From: Pediococcus claussenii ATCC BAA-344
GTDB taxonomy: Bacteria > Bacillota > Bacilli > Lactobacillales > Lactobacillaceae
Reading direction: 5' to 3'
Assembly (NCBI RefSeq): GCF_000237995.1
Contig: NC_016605.1
Coordinates: 1,488,001-1,552,000 of the forward strand
DNA length: 64,000 bases
Positions 43,540-52,202 of the stretch are shown in pieces. The translations under genes and the position numbers were made by a program. Each line of letters begins with the position of its first letter. The stretch's first letter is position 1. The notes under the pieces are model-generated. The model was not told the DNA's origin. It searched no databases and was given only the letters and a program-made list of their open reading frames with translations.

Positions 43540-45288
43540 TTATTTTGATCTCTGTTTTAGTATGGTACTTAATGCTGGCTGGTCGCCCAACTCGTATTGA
43601 TCACGAAAGGCTTGAATTGTTTTTTCATCAAATTGGTCTGGATCTAATGGCATAAACCCTGTATCAACTGGATCAACGTTACGAATTTTAGCATCAAGGA
43701 CAATTGGCTTAGTATTACCTGATGCTTCCAGTTCCTTTATCTTCTTGAATGCTGCTTGAAGTGAAGGAAGGTCTGTAGCTGTAAAACCAATGGCACCCAT
43801 GTCATCCGCAATATGAGCCCAGTTGGCACCAATTAAATCAATTCCATATGGTGCTTGATTTGCAACCAACTTTTCGTGTTGAATAAAACCAAATGATTGA
43901 TTTTCTAACACCACGTTAATTACTGGCAAATTATATTTTACCTCTGTCAATAGGTCTTGCATTACCATTGCATATCCTCCGTCACCAGAAATACTAAACA
44001 CCTGACGATCTGGATAACTTAACTTGGCTGCTAGACCCGCTGGTAATCCATAACCCATAGTAGCAAACCAACCAGATAACGTGAATTTTTGATCACGATT
44101 TAACGGTAATTGGCGCATTGCCCACTCTGTATTATTCCCGACATCAAGTCCAAATACTGAAGAATCCGTTGAGTTTTCCTTGATAGCCTTAATAACACTC
44201 TCAGCACGCAATCCTTTACTGTCATCATTTGCTAGGCCATCTAGCCATTGGTCCCAGTTAGCTTTATCTTCTTGAGCCGCTTTCAACCAATCACTAGCAG
44301 TCAACTTAACATTACGTGATAATAAATCATCTAGAAAAATTTTAGCATCTGCCAAGATTGCTAAATCCGCATCATGCTGTTTACCTAAATCTTCAGCATT
44401 ATTATTAACTTGAATTACTTTCACATTAGATGGCCAAAAACGAGCAAAAGGAAAGTTAGTTCCAACAAATAATACTAAATCTGCTGCCTGCGCTACTTCG
44501 AAGGCTGGCTTAGTACCCAGACGCCCCATTGATCCCATAAAACTAGGATTATCTGTGGGCATAATGCCAGTTCCTGGTATGGCCGTTACCACTGGCATCT
44601 GAAAATCGGCTGATACTTGAACTACTTCGTCTCGAGCGCCTGCAACACCTTTCCCAATCCATAAAACAGGGTGTTTAGCTTCTTTTATCATCGCAATTGT
44701 ACGGTCAATTGAATCCGTACTAATTGCTGAAATCATTGCCTTTTCATATACTTTATCAGTTTTAAGCGGTGAATAATCAATTTCTTGACCTGACAAATTA
44801 TCAGGAATAATTACAACCGCTGGTCCTTTATTGGCATATGCTGCTCGAATTGCTGCATCAACAACGTATGGTATTTGTTGTGCACTTACAACTTGTTTAT
44901 TAAAAACTGCTACATCAGTAAACATCGGATCTTGATTCATTTCTTGGAAGAAATTAGTATTCATCACTTCAGTACTCGATTGTCCAACAATCGCTAACAC
45001 CGGAGCGTGATCCATTTTTGCATCATAAAGTCCGTTAAATAAGTGGGTTGCACCAGGTCCTGCTGAACCAAAACTAACCCCAATTTTACCAGTTAATTTA
45101 GCATCCGCTGCCGCTGCCAGCGCACCAACCTCTTCATGACGAACCTGAATATACTTCAAGTTTTCCCGTTCTTGATATAATCCATCAACCGTATTATTAA
45201 TTGAGTCTGCCGTAATTCCGTATAAATGGTCAACGTCCCAGCTTTCCAAAACCTTAGCTAAAGCTTGACCAGCCTTCATCTTTGTCAT
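43540..45288 (-). CDS. pox: Pyruvate oxidase
   Basis: 582 residues of TPP enzyme with the order N-terminal Pyr domain (HVRHEEVGALAAAADAKLTG, with catalytic Glu in the RHEEVG motif), central FAD-binding domain and C-terminal PP domain with GDGGYAMVMQDLLTEV and the N of VLENQSFG. It converts pyruvate, phosphate and oxygen to acetyl phosphate, CO2 and hydrogen peroxide. Matches the SpxB/LpPox family, including AILADAKIFLDDLL and GWFATMGYGLPAGLAA. A promoter with TTGACA (45385-45380) and the shared palindrome lie upstream. Confidence 0.93.
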   Translation of the reverse strand: MTKMKAGQALAKVLESWDVDHLYGITADSINNTVDGLYQERENLKYIQVRHEEVGALAAAADAKLTGKIGVSFGSAGPGATHLFNGLYDAKMDHAPVLAIVGQSSTEVMNTNFFQEMNQDPMFTDVAVFNKQVVSAQQIPYVVDAAIRAAYANKGPAVVIIPDNLSGQEIDYSPLKTDKVYEKAMISAISTDSIDRTIAMIKEAKHPVLWIGKGVAGARDEVVQVSADFQMPVVTAIPGTGIMPTDNPSFMGSMGRLGTKPAFEVAQAADLVLFVGTNFPFARFWPSNVKVIQVNNNAEDLGKQHDADLAILADAKIFLDDLLSRNVKLTASDWLKAAQEDKANWDQWLDGLANDDSKGLRAESVIKAIKENSTDSSVFGLDVGNNTEWAMRQLPLNRDQKFTLSGWFATMGYGLPAGLAAKLSYPDRQVFSISGDGGYAMVMQDLLTEVKYNLPVINVVLENQSFGFIQHEKLVANQAPYGIDLIGANWAHIADDMGAIGFTATDLPSLQAAFKKIKELEASGNTKPIVLDAKIRNVDPVDTGFMPLDPDQFDEKTIQAFRDQYELGDQPALSTILKQRSK

Positions 45289-45332
45289 AAAAATTCGCCT
45301 CTACTATTTATAAGATCAATTCTTTTCTCTAA

Positions 45333-45351
45333 TACTTACTTTTTGTAAGCA
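45333..45351. promoter_or_regulatory. Operator-like inverted repeat upstream of pox
   Basis: TACTTAC, five T, GTAAGCA: the same motif as at 41636-41654 with one base changed in the right arm. It sits about 45 bases before the pox start, below a TTGACA-16-TATTCT promoter on the minus strand (45385-45358). This points to joint regulation with the luciferase-like pair. Confidence 0.65.
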
Positions 45352-45443
45352 AATAATAGAATACTCCTCTTATTTCGTTTGTCAAATTATTTATTATTTA
45401 GATAACCAAAACAGTCGCTAAAATTAAGATCAACATAAAAATA

Positions 45444-45475
45444 GGAAATGTACCAAAAATCTTTGGCACACTTCC
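45444..45475. terminator. Hairpin upstream of pox promoter
   Basis: GGAA, TGT, CCAAA on one side pair with TTTGG, ACA, TTCC on the other, flanked by T-rich stretches on both strands (TTTAATTTT plus; TATTTTTAT minus). It could end transcripts arriving from the ABC operon on the minus strand. A 23-codon hydrophobic frame (VPKIFGTFPIFML start) overlaps it on the minus strand; I do not call it a gene. Confidence 0.55.
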
Positions 45476-45500
45476 TTTAATTTTGTTTAAACTTATTTCA

Positions 45501-45637
45501 TTTACTAACTTTGGGGGATAGTTGATGAAATTTGTATTTTACATAATCCGATTCATTAATACTATTTGGGGGATAGTTTTATGAACGTTTGTACTTTACT
45601 TTTAATTCGTTTTACTATTCTTAGGGGGGAAGTATAA
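45501..45637 (+). repeat. About 55-base degenerate tandem repeats with two tiny frames
   Basis: ACTA, TTGGGGGATAGTT, ATGAA, TTTGTA, TTTAC, TAAT, CG recur at 45504, 45561 and partly 45614. The first repeat encodes MKFVFYIIRFINTIWGIVL (45525-45584) and the second MNVCTLLLIRFTILRGEV (45581-45637); their stop and start overlap as ATGA and each is preceded by a GGGGGA site. Translation is unproven. Region 45289-45760 contains in addition only the pox promoter, the hairpin at 45444 and the stem at 45656. Confidence 0.45.
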
Positions 45638-45655
45638 AACAAATTAATGCACTCA

Positions 45656-45746
45656 ATCATACTCTGTTATGATCCGGAATCTGCATGGTTCCGTCACACT
45701 TGGATTAGGTTAGCCACAATTGTTACGGATCATTCCCTCGTATGAT
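45656..45746. repeat. Long imperfect inverted repeat after the MacB-like operon
   Basis: ATCATAC (45656-45662) pairs with GTATGAT (45740-45746) and ATGATCCG (45669-45676) with CGGATCAT (45726-45733); the two stems are separated by symmetrical 6-base internal loops and enclose 49 bases. It directly follows the stop codon of the ABC ATPase gene on the minus strand. No T run follows the outer stem on that side. Role unknown; might be a 3' processing or regulatory structure, or a degenerate mobile repeat. Confidence 0.6.
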
Positions 45747-45759
45747 GGGTTTTTCAAAT

Positions 45760-46422
45760 TTAACTTTCATAAGTCGAAAATTGATGATCTTTTAACTGAA
45801 TTTTAATATCACCCTGTTCCGCAACGTTAACATCATGAGTAATAATGATAACGGTTTTCCCACTTTCGTGCGCTAATCCCTGAAACATTTTTACAATACC
45901 CATAGAATTTTCGCTATCTAAATTACCAGTAGGCTCATCTGCAATTACAATTGGTGCGTCCACCAGCATTGCTCTTACAATTGCAACCCTTTGTTGTTGT
46001 CCACCAGATAACAATTGTACATTTTTCCTAGCGTCAAGTTCGTTTATTCCGACCTTATTCAGCATATCCAAGACATATTGCCGATCACCACGATGTTTTG
46101 ACTTTGTAATACTCAATGCTGTCAAAATATTGTCTAATGCTGACATATAATTTAGAAGATTAAACTGTTGGAAAACTATTGCTACATCCCGTTTTCGATA
46201 ATTAGTAAGTCCAATCTTTCTTATATTAATATCCTCAAGGTAAACGCCGCCTTTTTGTGGAACATCAAGTCCCGCTAAAAATGATAACAGTGTTGTCTTT
46301 CCTGAACCAGATTCACCTACAATTGTGTACAACTTACCTGAATCAAATTTTAAATTAACGTTCTCATATAATGGTTGACCTCCATCATATGCATGTGTTA
46401 ATTCTTTAACCTGTAATTTCAA
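45760..46422 (-). CDS. ABC transporter ATPase, MacB/LolD-like
   Basis: A 220-residue ATPase with Walker A GESGSGKTT (about residue 37), Q-loop VFQQFNLLNYM, signature LSGGQQQRVAIVRAML and Walker B PIVIADEPTGNLDS. It is of the MacB family whose partners are four-helix permeases, and it follows the permease gene by 27 bases. Such exporters act in antimicrobial peptide resistance or envelope maintenance. The pair faces a two-component system across an intergenic gap, as bceAB-like systems do. Confidence 0.9.
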   Translation of the reverse strand: MKLQVKELTHAYDGGQPLYENVNLKFDSGKLYTIVGESGSGKTTLLSFLAGLDVPQKGGVYLEDINIRKIGLTNYRKRDVAIVFQQFNLLNYMSALDNILTALSITKSKHRGDRQYVLDMLNKVGINELDARKNVQLLSGGQQQRVAIVRAMLVDAPIVIADEPTGNLDSENSMGIVKMFQGLAHESGKTVIIITHDVNVAEQGDIKIQLKDHQFSTYES

Positions 46423-46449
46423 TAGAATGTCCTCCTTCTTTCTATGGTC

Positions 46450-47889
46450 TTATTCTGTCGCAAGAATTTCCTTGGGGCGTAGTCTTAGAATACTGATTGA
46501 ACCAATGCCAACTGCTAAAGCAATAATTACAAGCCCTAATCCACCAAGTTTAACCATTGAACTAGGCGAAATCTTCACATTCAGCTTCTTCAATGCTTTC
46601 ACTTTAGTACCCGCTTTCGTACCCATATGATGTTGTCCCATCATTCCACCACCATTATTACCACCTTGGAATCCGCCACGCTGTCCACCAGGAGCACCTT
46701 GCATTCCTCCTGTTGAATTAGTAGTTTGTGATTGTTGAGTTAATAGTTGATTTCCCACTTTATTACCAATCACATTACCCAGTGCACCAGCAACAAACAA
46801 TGAAACAACCATAACTACAAACAACTCGATAAACAGCTGACCAACAATCTTAAGTTTTGTTTCTCCTAATGAGACAAGGGTACCAATTTCGTGTTGGCGA
46901 CTCCTTACTGCAAGGATCACAATCAACGCTAGGATAATGGTACCTGCTATAGCTACAATCCAGACAATCTTATTTGCAAACGATTCAACGTTCTTCATTG
47001 GCTGAAGTAGTTGGGCATACGTTTGACTATCAGAAGTAACCGAAAACTTACTATTATTAATAAGCTTTTTGATTTGTTTTTGAGTGCTACTTTCTTTATT
47101 AGAATTATTTAAAGTATAGGTAACGCTACTTGCTTTTCCTGTGGTTCCATTGATTTGACTAGGCAAAGTATAACTAGTGTAAATCGTATTACTTGGATCC
47201 ATTCCCGGGAAATTTGATGTACTAGTCTTGGCCGTATATATGCCTACCACTTTCAAGCTGATATTTTTAGCCTTACTTGCAGTTGTTTTAACCTTGATTG
47301 TGCTACCAACCTTTATGTTATTCTGTTTTGCAAGTTCACTTTCAACCATAACGTTATTTGTGTTAGCATCTGCCGAGGTTAGCTGTCTTCCAGATTTCAA
47401 AACTGAATCCTTATCCTCAAAGTTTGCGGATAAATTAGTAGCAGTTACACCAGAAAGCTGTGTATCACCTTGATTACCACGATTACCACCAAACATCATG
47501 CCGCCTGATGAACCACTAGTAGTCGATACTGTATCAAACGATTCAGCATTAACTGAGGCATTAGTAGTGATGTTATAACTTGCAACTGTGCTAAGCTTAG
47601 CGGCCTTTTTAAGGGTGTTCACATCTAAAGTTGGCTGCTTAAAGCTCTTTATTGAGGATGGAGTTCCACCACTATTACGCATTTGTTCGAACATTTTTTG
47701 CCGATCAACTGATACCGTAATGGTTGAACCTGCGTTCTTAGTAACCGACTGTGTCGCCGAAATTGCCGCATTTTTGATAATAATTCCACTTAGTACGAAG
47801 GTTAGAACCGTTGACATAATTAAGATCAATAGTGCTGACTGACCTTTTTTTTGCCAAATATATGCAAAAGCTCGCTTGATGTAATTCAC
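46450..47889 (-). CDS. MacB-like ABC transporter permease
   Basis: A 479-residue protein with the FtsX/MacB layout: one N-terminal helix (residues 16-38), a large extracellular domain (about 40-300) and three C-terminal helices (about 310-480). Two insertions stand out: a Ser/Gly/Met/Asn-rich loop near residue 128 (SGGMMFGGNRGNQG) and a Gly/Gln/Met/His-rich one near 390-430 (GGMQGAPGGQRGG then GGNNGGGMMGQHHMG). It is cotranscribed with the ATPase. Export of a peptide or lipid, or signalling with the nearby sensor kinase, is inferred. Confidence 0.88.
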   Translation of the reverse strand: MNYIKRAFAYIWQKKGQSALLILIMSTVLTFVLSGIIIKNAAISATQSVTKNAGSTITVSVDRQKMFEQMRNSGGTPSSIKSFKQPTLDVNTLKKAAKLSTVASYNITTNASVNAESFDTVSTTSGSSGGMMFGGNRGNQGDTQLSGVTATNLSANFEDKDSVLKSGRQLTSADANTNNVMVESELAKQNNIKVGSTIKVKTTASKAKNISLKVVGIYTAKTSTSNFPGMDPSNTIYTSYTLPSQINGTTGKASSVTYTLNNSNKESSTQKQIKKLINNSKFSVTSDSQTYAQLLQPMKNVESFANKIVWIVAIAGTIILALIVILAVRSRQHEIGTLVSLGETKLKIVGQLFIELFVVMVVSLFVAGALGNVIGNKVGNQLLTQQSQTTNSTGGMQGAPGGQRGGFQGGNNGGGMMGQHHMGTKAGTKVKALKKLNVKISPSSMVKLGGLGLVIIALAVGIGSISILRLRPKEILATE

Positions 47890-48053
47890 AACTTCATCTC
47901 CTCTTTGTTGATGCTATTAGAATATACGCCCAACCTTAAACGAACATTAAAACGAAAAAATTATTAAATTTGACTTTTGGAGTATATTAATATTACATTG
48001 TGTGAATATTGGTACTTCTAAAAATTGTAGATATTAGGAAAGAAGCATTCGTT

Positions 48054-48749
48054 ATGACCGAGAATCGACTCAAAATTTTAATAGTTGAAGATGACCGTAA
48101 TTTATCCGATAGTATCAAGGACTTTATTAGTGATGAATTTGTTGTTACTCAGGCTTTTGATGGAATTGATGGGGAATTTGAAGCTACGCAAAACATTCAC
48201 GATCTGATCATCCTTGATCTTCAACTTCCCGGGCAAAACGGTTTAGACTTACTTAAAAAGGTACGTTCTGAAGGAATCACCACACCCGTTTTAATCCTTA
48301 CAGCCAAGGATTCATTAGATGATAAAGTCCGTGGCTTTAATGTTGGTGCTGATGATTATTTAGTCAAACCCTTTCATCGTGAAGAATTAATTGTTCGCAT
48401 AAAATCCCTACTAAAACGCTCAGGAAAATTACTGGTCAGCGATTCACTAACAATCGGAAATATTCAAATTAATACTAATGATCACACAATTCATGATGGT
48501 GATCGTTCTGAAACATTGAACGGAAAAGAATATGAATTAATTGCCTACCTGCTACAAAATAAGGGCACAATTATTACTAAAAACCAGATCTTTGATCGAC
48601 TGTGGGGGTATGACTCTGACACCAATTCATCTGTTGTCGAAGTCTATATGAGTATGCTTCGTAAAAAGCTCAAATTGTTTGGTGTATCCGAATATATCAA
48701 AACTATTCGTAACGTTGGGTATCTTGTGGAGAATACAGATGGAAAATAA
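48054..48749 (+). CDS. OmpR/PhoB-type response regulator
   Basis: A 231-residue regulator with a receiver domain (LIVEDDRNLSDSIKDF; phospho-acceptor Asp in LIILDLQLPG; LTAKDS; LVKPFHREEL) and a C-terminal winged helix (LNGKEYELIAYLLQNKG, DRLWGYDSDTNSSVVEVYMS). The ATG at 48054 is preferred to an earlier frame start at 48009. It overlaps the histidine kinase gene by 11 bases and is divergent from the MacB-like exporter. Confidence 0.92.
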   Translation: MTENRLKILIVEDDRNLSDSIKDFISDEFVVTQAFDGIDGEFEATQNIHDLIILDLQLPGQNGLDLLKKVRSEGITTPVLILTAKDSLDDKVRGFNVGADDYLVKPFHREELIVRIKSLLKRSGKLLVSDSLTIGNIQINTNDHTIHDGDRSETLNGKEYELIAYLLQNKGTIITKNQIFDRLWGYDSDTNSSVVEVYMSMLRKKLKLFGVSEYIKTIRNVGYLVENTDGK

Positions 48750-50049
48750 TATTAATCGTAGTCAACAAAATCGCTTTTTTATCAGTTCTTTAGTCAGCTT
48801 CGCTCTACTTTTTGCAATATTAGGTTTGGTTGTCCTCACATTATTTAAAACCGTCATCTACAATAATGTTGATCACGATCTTACGTTAAATAAAACTATG
48901 CTTACCCAAGCTTCTGAGGCTCCTTCAATCAATCAGCCTGATCAGAGCCAATTCTCTACAATGATGCCTCGTCGCTTCATTGGTGCTAATAATGCTCCAT
49001 TCAGGACTAATCTATTAGTGTTCAATGCCAATGGAAAGTTACTTAACAAGGCTAGTCTAGGAGATCGTTTTGACCTTCTCTCAAATATAAAACTAAATAA
49101 AAAGCACCTGAATCAGATTCAAAACTATTACGCCAATCAAGGAAGTTCATTTCGAGCGTTACTTATAAAAGTACCCAAAAGCAGTCCTAACTTTATATAC
49201 GCCGGAAAATATGTTTTGATTTTAGAAAACACAGATTCTGAAAGAATTGCGGTTCAAAGCTTCCAAACCGTGCTCATCATTGCCATGTTAATTTTTTGGG
49301 TAATTTCGATCTTACTTAGTTATTTTCTTTCTAAACGTAATATGCGTCCTATTTTAAAATCTTGGAATCAACAAAAAGAGTTCGTATATGATGCTGCACA
49401 CGAACTCCGAACTCCACTAACAATTATTCAAAATAAAATGGAATATATGCTCACTAAGCCTAACAGTAAAATCATCGATGAAAGTGAGTCCATTGCAACT
49501 TCACTGTCAGAAATCACCCGTCTGGAACAACTTACAAATAATCTATTAGTTTTAGCGCGCTCGGACTCTAACACAAACGTTTTAAAGCCTGAAACAATTA
49601 ATCCTCAGACTTTTTTCCGAACTATCTTGGAACCATTTAGAGCAATCGCACTCAGTCAAAATAAAGAATTTAATTTCCAAAATGATTTAAAATCAGAACT
49701 TTATTTTGATCCAAATCAAATTAAAGAACTCATAATTATCCTAATTGATAATAGTCTTAAATACACTGATACAGGGGATTCAATCAATATAAGAATTAAA
49801 AAGCACAAAAATAACTGGCTATTTAGCATTATCGATACCGGAACTGGTATTAAAGATAAAAATCAAGTTTTTGATCGATTCTTTCGGGAAGAAAAATCAC
49901 GAAATCGTAAAACTGGTGGAAGTGGTTTAGGGCTTTCAATTGCAAGTGTTATCGTTAAAAATCATCACGGACGGATTTGGATTGAAGATAACCAGCCTAA
50001 GGGAAGCATTGTTAATATTGAAATACCACTTAGGAGTGTTAAACCTTAG
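48739..50049 (+). CDS. Sensor histidine kinase
   Basis: A 436-residue kinase: helix at 16-40, an extracytoplasmic sensor of about 140 residues, second helix about 175-195, then H box EFVYDAAHELRTPLTII, N box LIDNSLKYT, G1 DTGTGI, and G2 GGSGLGLSIASVIVK. Starts at ATG 48739 within the regulator gene. The sensor domain is uncharged enough to suit a cell-envelope or cationic peptide signal; the real signal is unknown. Confidence 0.92.
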   Translation: MENNINRSQQNRFFISSLVSFALLFAILGLVVLTLFKTVIYNNVDHDLTLNKTMLTQASEAPSINQPDQSQFSTMMPRRFIGANNAPFRTNLLVFNANGKLLNKASLGDRFDLLSNIKLNKKHLNQIQNYYANQGSSFRALLIKVPKSSPNFIYAGKYVLILENTDSERIAVQSFQTVLIIAMLIFWVISILLSYFLSKRNMRPILKSWNQQKEFVYDAAHELRTPLTIIQNKMEYMLTKPNSKIIDESESIATSLSEITRLEQLTNNLLVLARSDSNTNVLKPETINPQTFFRTILEPFRAIALSQNKEFNFQNDLKSELYFDPNQIKELIIILIDNSLKYTDTGDSINIRIKKHKNNWLFSIIDTGTGIKDKNQVFDRFFREEKSRNRKTGGSGLGLSIASVIVKNHHGRIWIEDNQPKGSIVNIEIPLRSVKP

Positions 50050-50054
50050 TTCAT

Positions 50055-50112
50055 AAAAAGCAGGAAATAAATTGGTGAGTAAACTATGCCATTTAATTTC
50101 CTGCTTTTTTAA
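50055..50112 (+). terminator. Terminator of the two-component operon
   Basis: AAAAAGCAGGAAAT pairs with ATTTCCTGCTTTTT around a long loop with AT pairs, followed by T. It ends the kinase transcript and probably the minus-strand PadR operon too. Confidence 0.8.
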
Positions 50113-50123
50113 ATTTTAAATAA

Positions 50124-50297
50124 CTACTTACTACCATCGAATTCGTAGGAAATTTCATTTTTAGTTTTGTGCACATTAAAGTAAATTTTCCCATTCTTTT
50201 CAACAATCGATTTCATACCACCATTGGCGTACCCAACACCACCTAGTATTGATCCTAATACAACCAAAATTAAACCAGCTATCAACGTTTTTTTCAT
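50124..50297 (-). CDS. Short secreted or anchored protein, last gene of PadR operon
   Basis: A 57-residue protein: MKKTLIAGLILVVLGSILGG (signal or anchor helix), then YANGGMKSIVEKNGKIYFNV and HKTKNEISYEFDGSK. The ATG follows the DUF1700 stop codon with no gap. In PadR/DUF1700 operons the third gene usually encodes a DUF4097 protein of 250 or more residues; this one may be a truncated remnant of it or a short relative. Function unknown. Confidence 0.6.
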   Translation of the reverse strand: MKKTLIAGLILVVLGSILGGVGYANGGMKSIVEKNGKIYFNVHKTKNEISYEFDGSK

Positions 50298-50876
50298 TTA
50301 TTCCATCTCCACTTTCCTATGTCCAAAAGCCCTTCGGTAAATTCTGACAGCCAATTTTTTCAAAGAATTCAGTCCTAAAGTGGCCGCTGGAACAATAAAT
50401 AACATGACGCCTAATGAAGCCAGTCCAATTCCAATGTAAAACAATCCAACTGCCCATTCCATAAATAAAACTCTAAAACCAATGTAAATACTTACCAGCC
50501 CAATCATCAATGGAATCGCAACAACTGTCAGCAGCATTAGTACAATTACCAGTACTATGCTTCCCAACAAAATTGCTAAGGGAATGGTTACCGGCGAAGA
50601 TAGTAACGCTAATATTACTAACCAAACAACCATTGCTGGATTCGTATTTTTAGACTTTTTCAAAAATCTGCTTTCATTGCCAGTACTCTCAACCGCTCGA
50701 TCCGCCTGAACTTTATTTGCAGTTCTACGCGCTGACCCCAGTTTTTGCACTGCGTCATCATAATTTCTAACACCCGCATCCATTAAATATTCTTGATAAT
50801 ATTCAATTGCATCATCACGATCTGACTCTGGTAAAGCTTTTAAATACCCTTTTAGTTCTTCTAAATACCTATCCAT
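50298..50876 (-). CDS. DUF1700 (HAAS-domain) membrane protein
   Basis: 192 residues beginning MDRYLEELKGYLKALPESDR, DDAIEYYQEYLMDAGVRNYD, the alpha-helical HAAS domain of DUF1700, followed by four hydrophobic helices (about 80-175). PadR-type regulators are usually paired with such proteins, which are thought to sense membrane state. It starts two bases after the PadR stop. Confidence 0.85.
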   Translation of the reverse strand: MDRYLEELKGYLKALPESDRDDAIEYYQEYLMDAGVRNYDDAVQKLGSARRTANKVQADRAVESTGNESRFLKKSKNTNPAMVVWLVILALLSSPVTIPLAILLGSIVLVIVLMLLTVVAIPLMIGLVSIYIGFRVLFMEWAVGLFYIGIGLASLGVMLFIVPAATLGLNSLKKLAVRIYRRAFGHRKVEME

Positions 50877-50877
50877 G

Positions 50878-51192
50878 TCACTTCTTTCCCCCTAGTAATA
50901 AGTTATTTACATTTTCACTAAATTGAATCCACTCTTGTCTAGTTTCATCTAACTTAGTTCTCCCCTCATTGGTGATTCGGTAATACCTGCGATTCCTACC
51001 ATTAGTGGGCTCATCATACGTGGTTACCAAGCCTTGTTTTTTTACACGTCTCAAAACTGGATACAAAGTTGACTCTGATACATCCGCATATTTAAGCACA
51101 TGTTGTGTGATTGCATAACCATATGAATCACCTTCTGCCAATATAGATAGTACAAAACCATCTAAAACAACCGTTGGAATTTGAATAGACAT
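50878..51192 (-). CDS. PadR-family regulator
   Basis: 104-residue winged-helix protein: LDGFVLSILAEGDSYGYAIT, SESTLYPVLRRVKKQGLVTT and NGRNRRYYRITNEGRTKLDE. PadR/LadR-type repressors sense phenolics, drugs or membrane stress. First gene of a three-gene operon with DUF1700 and a small secreted protein. Confidence 0.88.
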   Translation of the reverse strand: MSIQIPTVVLDGFVLSILAEGDSYGYAITQHVLKYADVSESTLYPVLRRVKKQGLVTTYDEPTNGRNRRYYRITNEGRTKLDETRQEWIQFSENVNNLLLGGKK

Positions 51193-51257
51193 TTTATGCC
51201 TCCTATAATACTATATATTGTATAATATTATACCTAAAAAATCAAAAAACAAATACA

Positions 51258-51286
51258 CAAAAAAAGACCGCAGCCAAGTGCAGTCC
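51258..51286 (-). terminator. Terminator of the PNAG operon
   Basis: Minus-strand GACTGCA and TGCGGTC pair with one G-T around CTTGGC, followed by seven T. It lies 14 bases after the deacetylase stop codon. Confidence 0.82.
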
Positions 51287-51299
51287 CATTTATAGTATC

Positions 51300-52202
51300 C
51301 TAGTCCAATTTTTCTGGATGAGTTAGCCATTTCTTTATACTTGGCCAACTATTGCTATTTACGATAATTCGTGGTGTATTCTTCAAATCAGAATGACGGC
51401 GTACAATACCAGTATTTAACGTGTAAATCACCTTTAGTGGTTGCTCTTGTAAAAAAGATTGAACCTGTGTATCACCACTACCGTAGGGGTAAGTAAAAAT
51501 ATTAGTTTTTGAACCAATCTCTTTTTTAAGAACTTTTTGGCTCAACGCATAGTCACCTTTAAATCTACTAAAGTTACTTGGAACGTTAAATACTGGGGTA
51601 CCATTGGAAGTTAAATAATGCATATTATTTGTGTGTACCCCAAAATCAATCAGATCGCCGGCTTTTTTCTTCATCTGTATTATTTGAGACCAAGTAGCTA
51701 ATTTTGTACCTGCACGATATTCACCGGTATTTCCAGTAATAATAGATACAGTAAAAGGATAATGGAATTTAAGCATAACTGGTAAAGCATTATCAACAGT
51801 TGTCCTATCAATATCATCAAAGGTCAAAACCACATAACGATGATGTAAAGGTCTATGCGAGCTGATAAGTTGAATCATTTTTTTAGTTGAGATCACTTCA
51901 ATATGATGTTGGTGGAGATAAGTCATCTGATTTTTAAAATCATTAGAATTTACATTAAAATCATGAAACTGACTATTTGAAGACAAGTCCTCACTAAGAC
52001 GCACTGTGCGCGTATCTTTAAGAACCCGATGATAACAAAACACCATAATACCACTTGGTACTCGCTGATATCGGGAGGGAACCTCATAACTTACTTTGTT
52101 TCCAAGTTCAAATTTAATACTACTTCGCACACTGATTGCTAAAAAAATGCCAATCACAACTAAAACAATTGCTAAAATCCATTTACGCGTTATCTTTTTC
52201 AC
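51300..52202 (-). CDS. icaB: Poly-N-acetylglucosamine deacetylase, IcaB/PgaB type
   Basis: A 300-residue protein with an N-terminal anchor helix and a family 4 polysaccharide deacetylase domain. Metal and catalytic motifs: TFDDIDRT (Asp-Asp), FGVHTNNMHYL (His-His triad), and YPYGSGDTQ. It removes acetyl groups from a fraction of PNAG residues outside the cell. GTG start at 52202 follows GGAGGG; it overlaps the preceding gene by 20 bases. Called IcaB-like because it lacks the PgaB C-terminal hydrolase domain. Confidence 0.88.
   Translation of the reverse strand: MKKITRKWILAIVLVVIGIFLAISVRSSIKFELGNKVSYEVPSRYQRVPSGIMVFCYHRVLKDTRTVRLSEDLSSNSQFHDFNVNSNDFKNQMTYLHQHHIEVISTKKMIQLISSHRPLHHRYVVLTFDDIDRTTVDNALPVMLKFHYPFTVSIITGNTGEYRAGTKLATWSQIIQMKKKAGDLIDFGVHTNNMHYLTSNGTPVFNVPSNFSRFKGDYALSQKVLKKEIGSKTNIFTYPYGSGDTQVQSFLQEQPLKVIYTLNTGIVRRHSDLKNTPRIIVNSNSWPSIKKWLTHPEKLD

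Noticed and set aside
45400..45486. 24-residue hydrophobic frame (VPKIFGTFPIFML start) as a type I toxin
   Set aside because: GTG start lies almost on the ribosome site, no antitoxin RNA can be shown, and the frame coincides with a hairpin.
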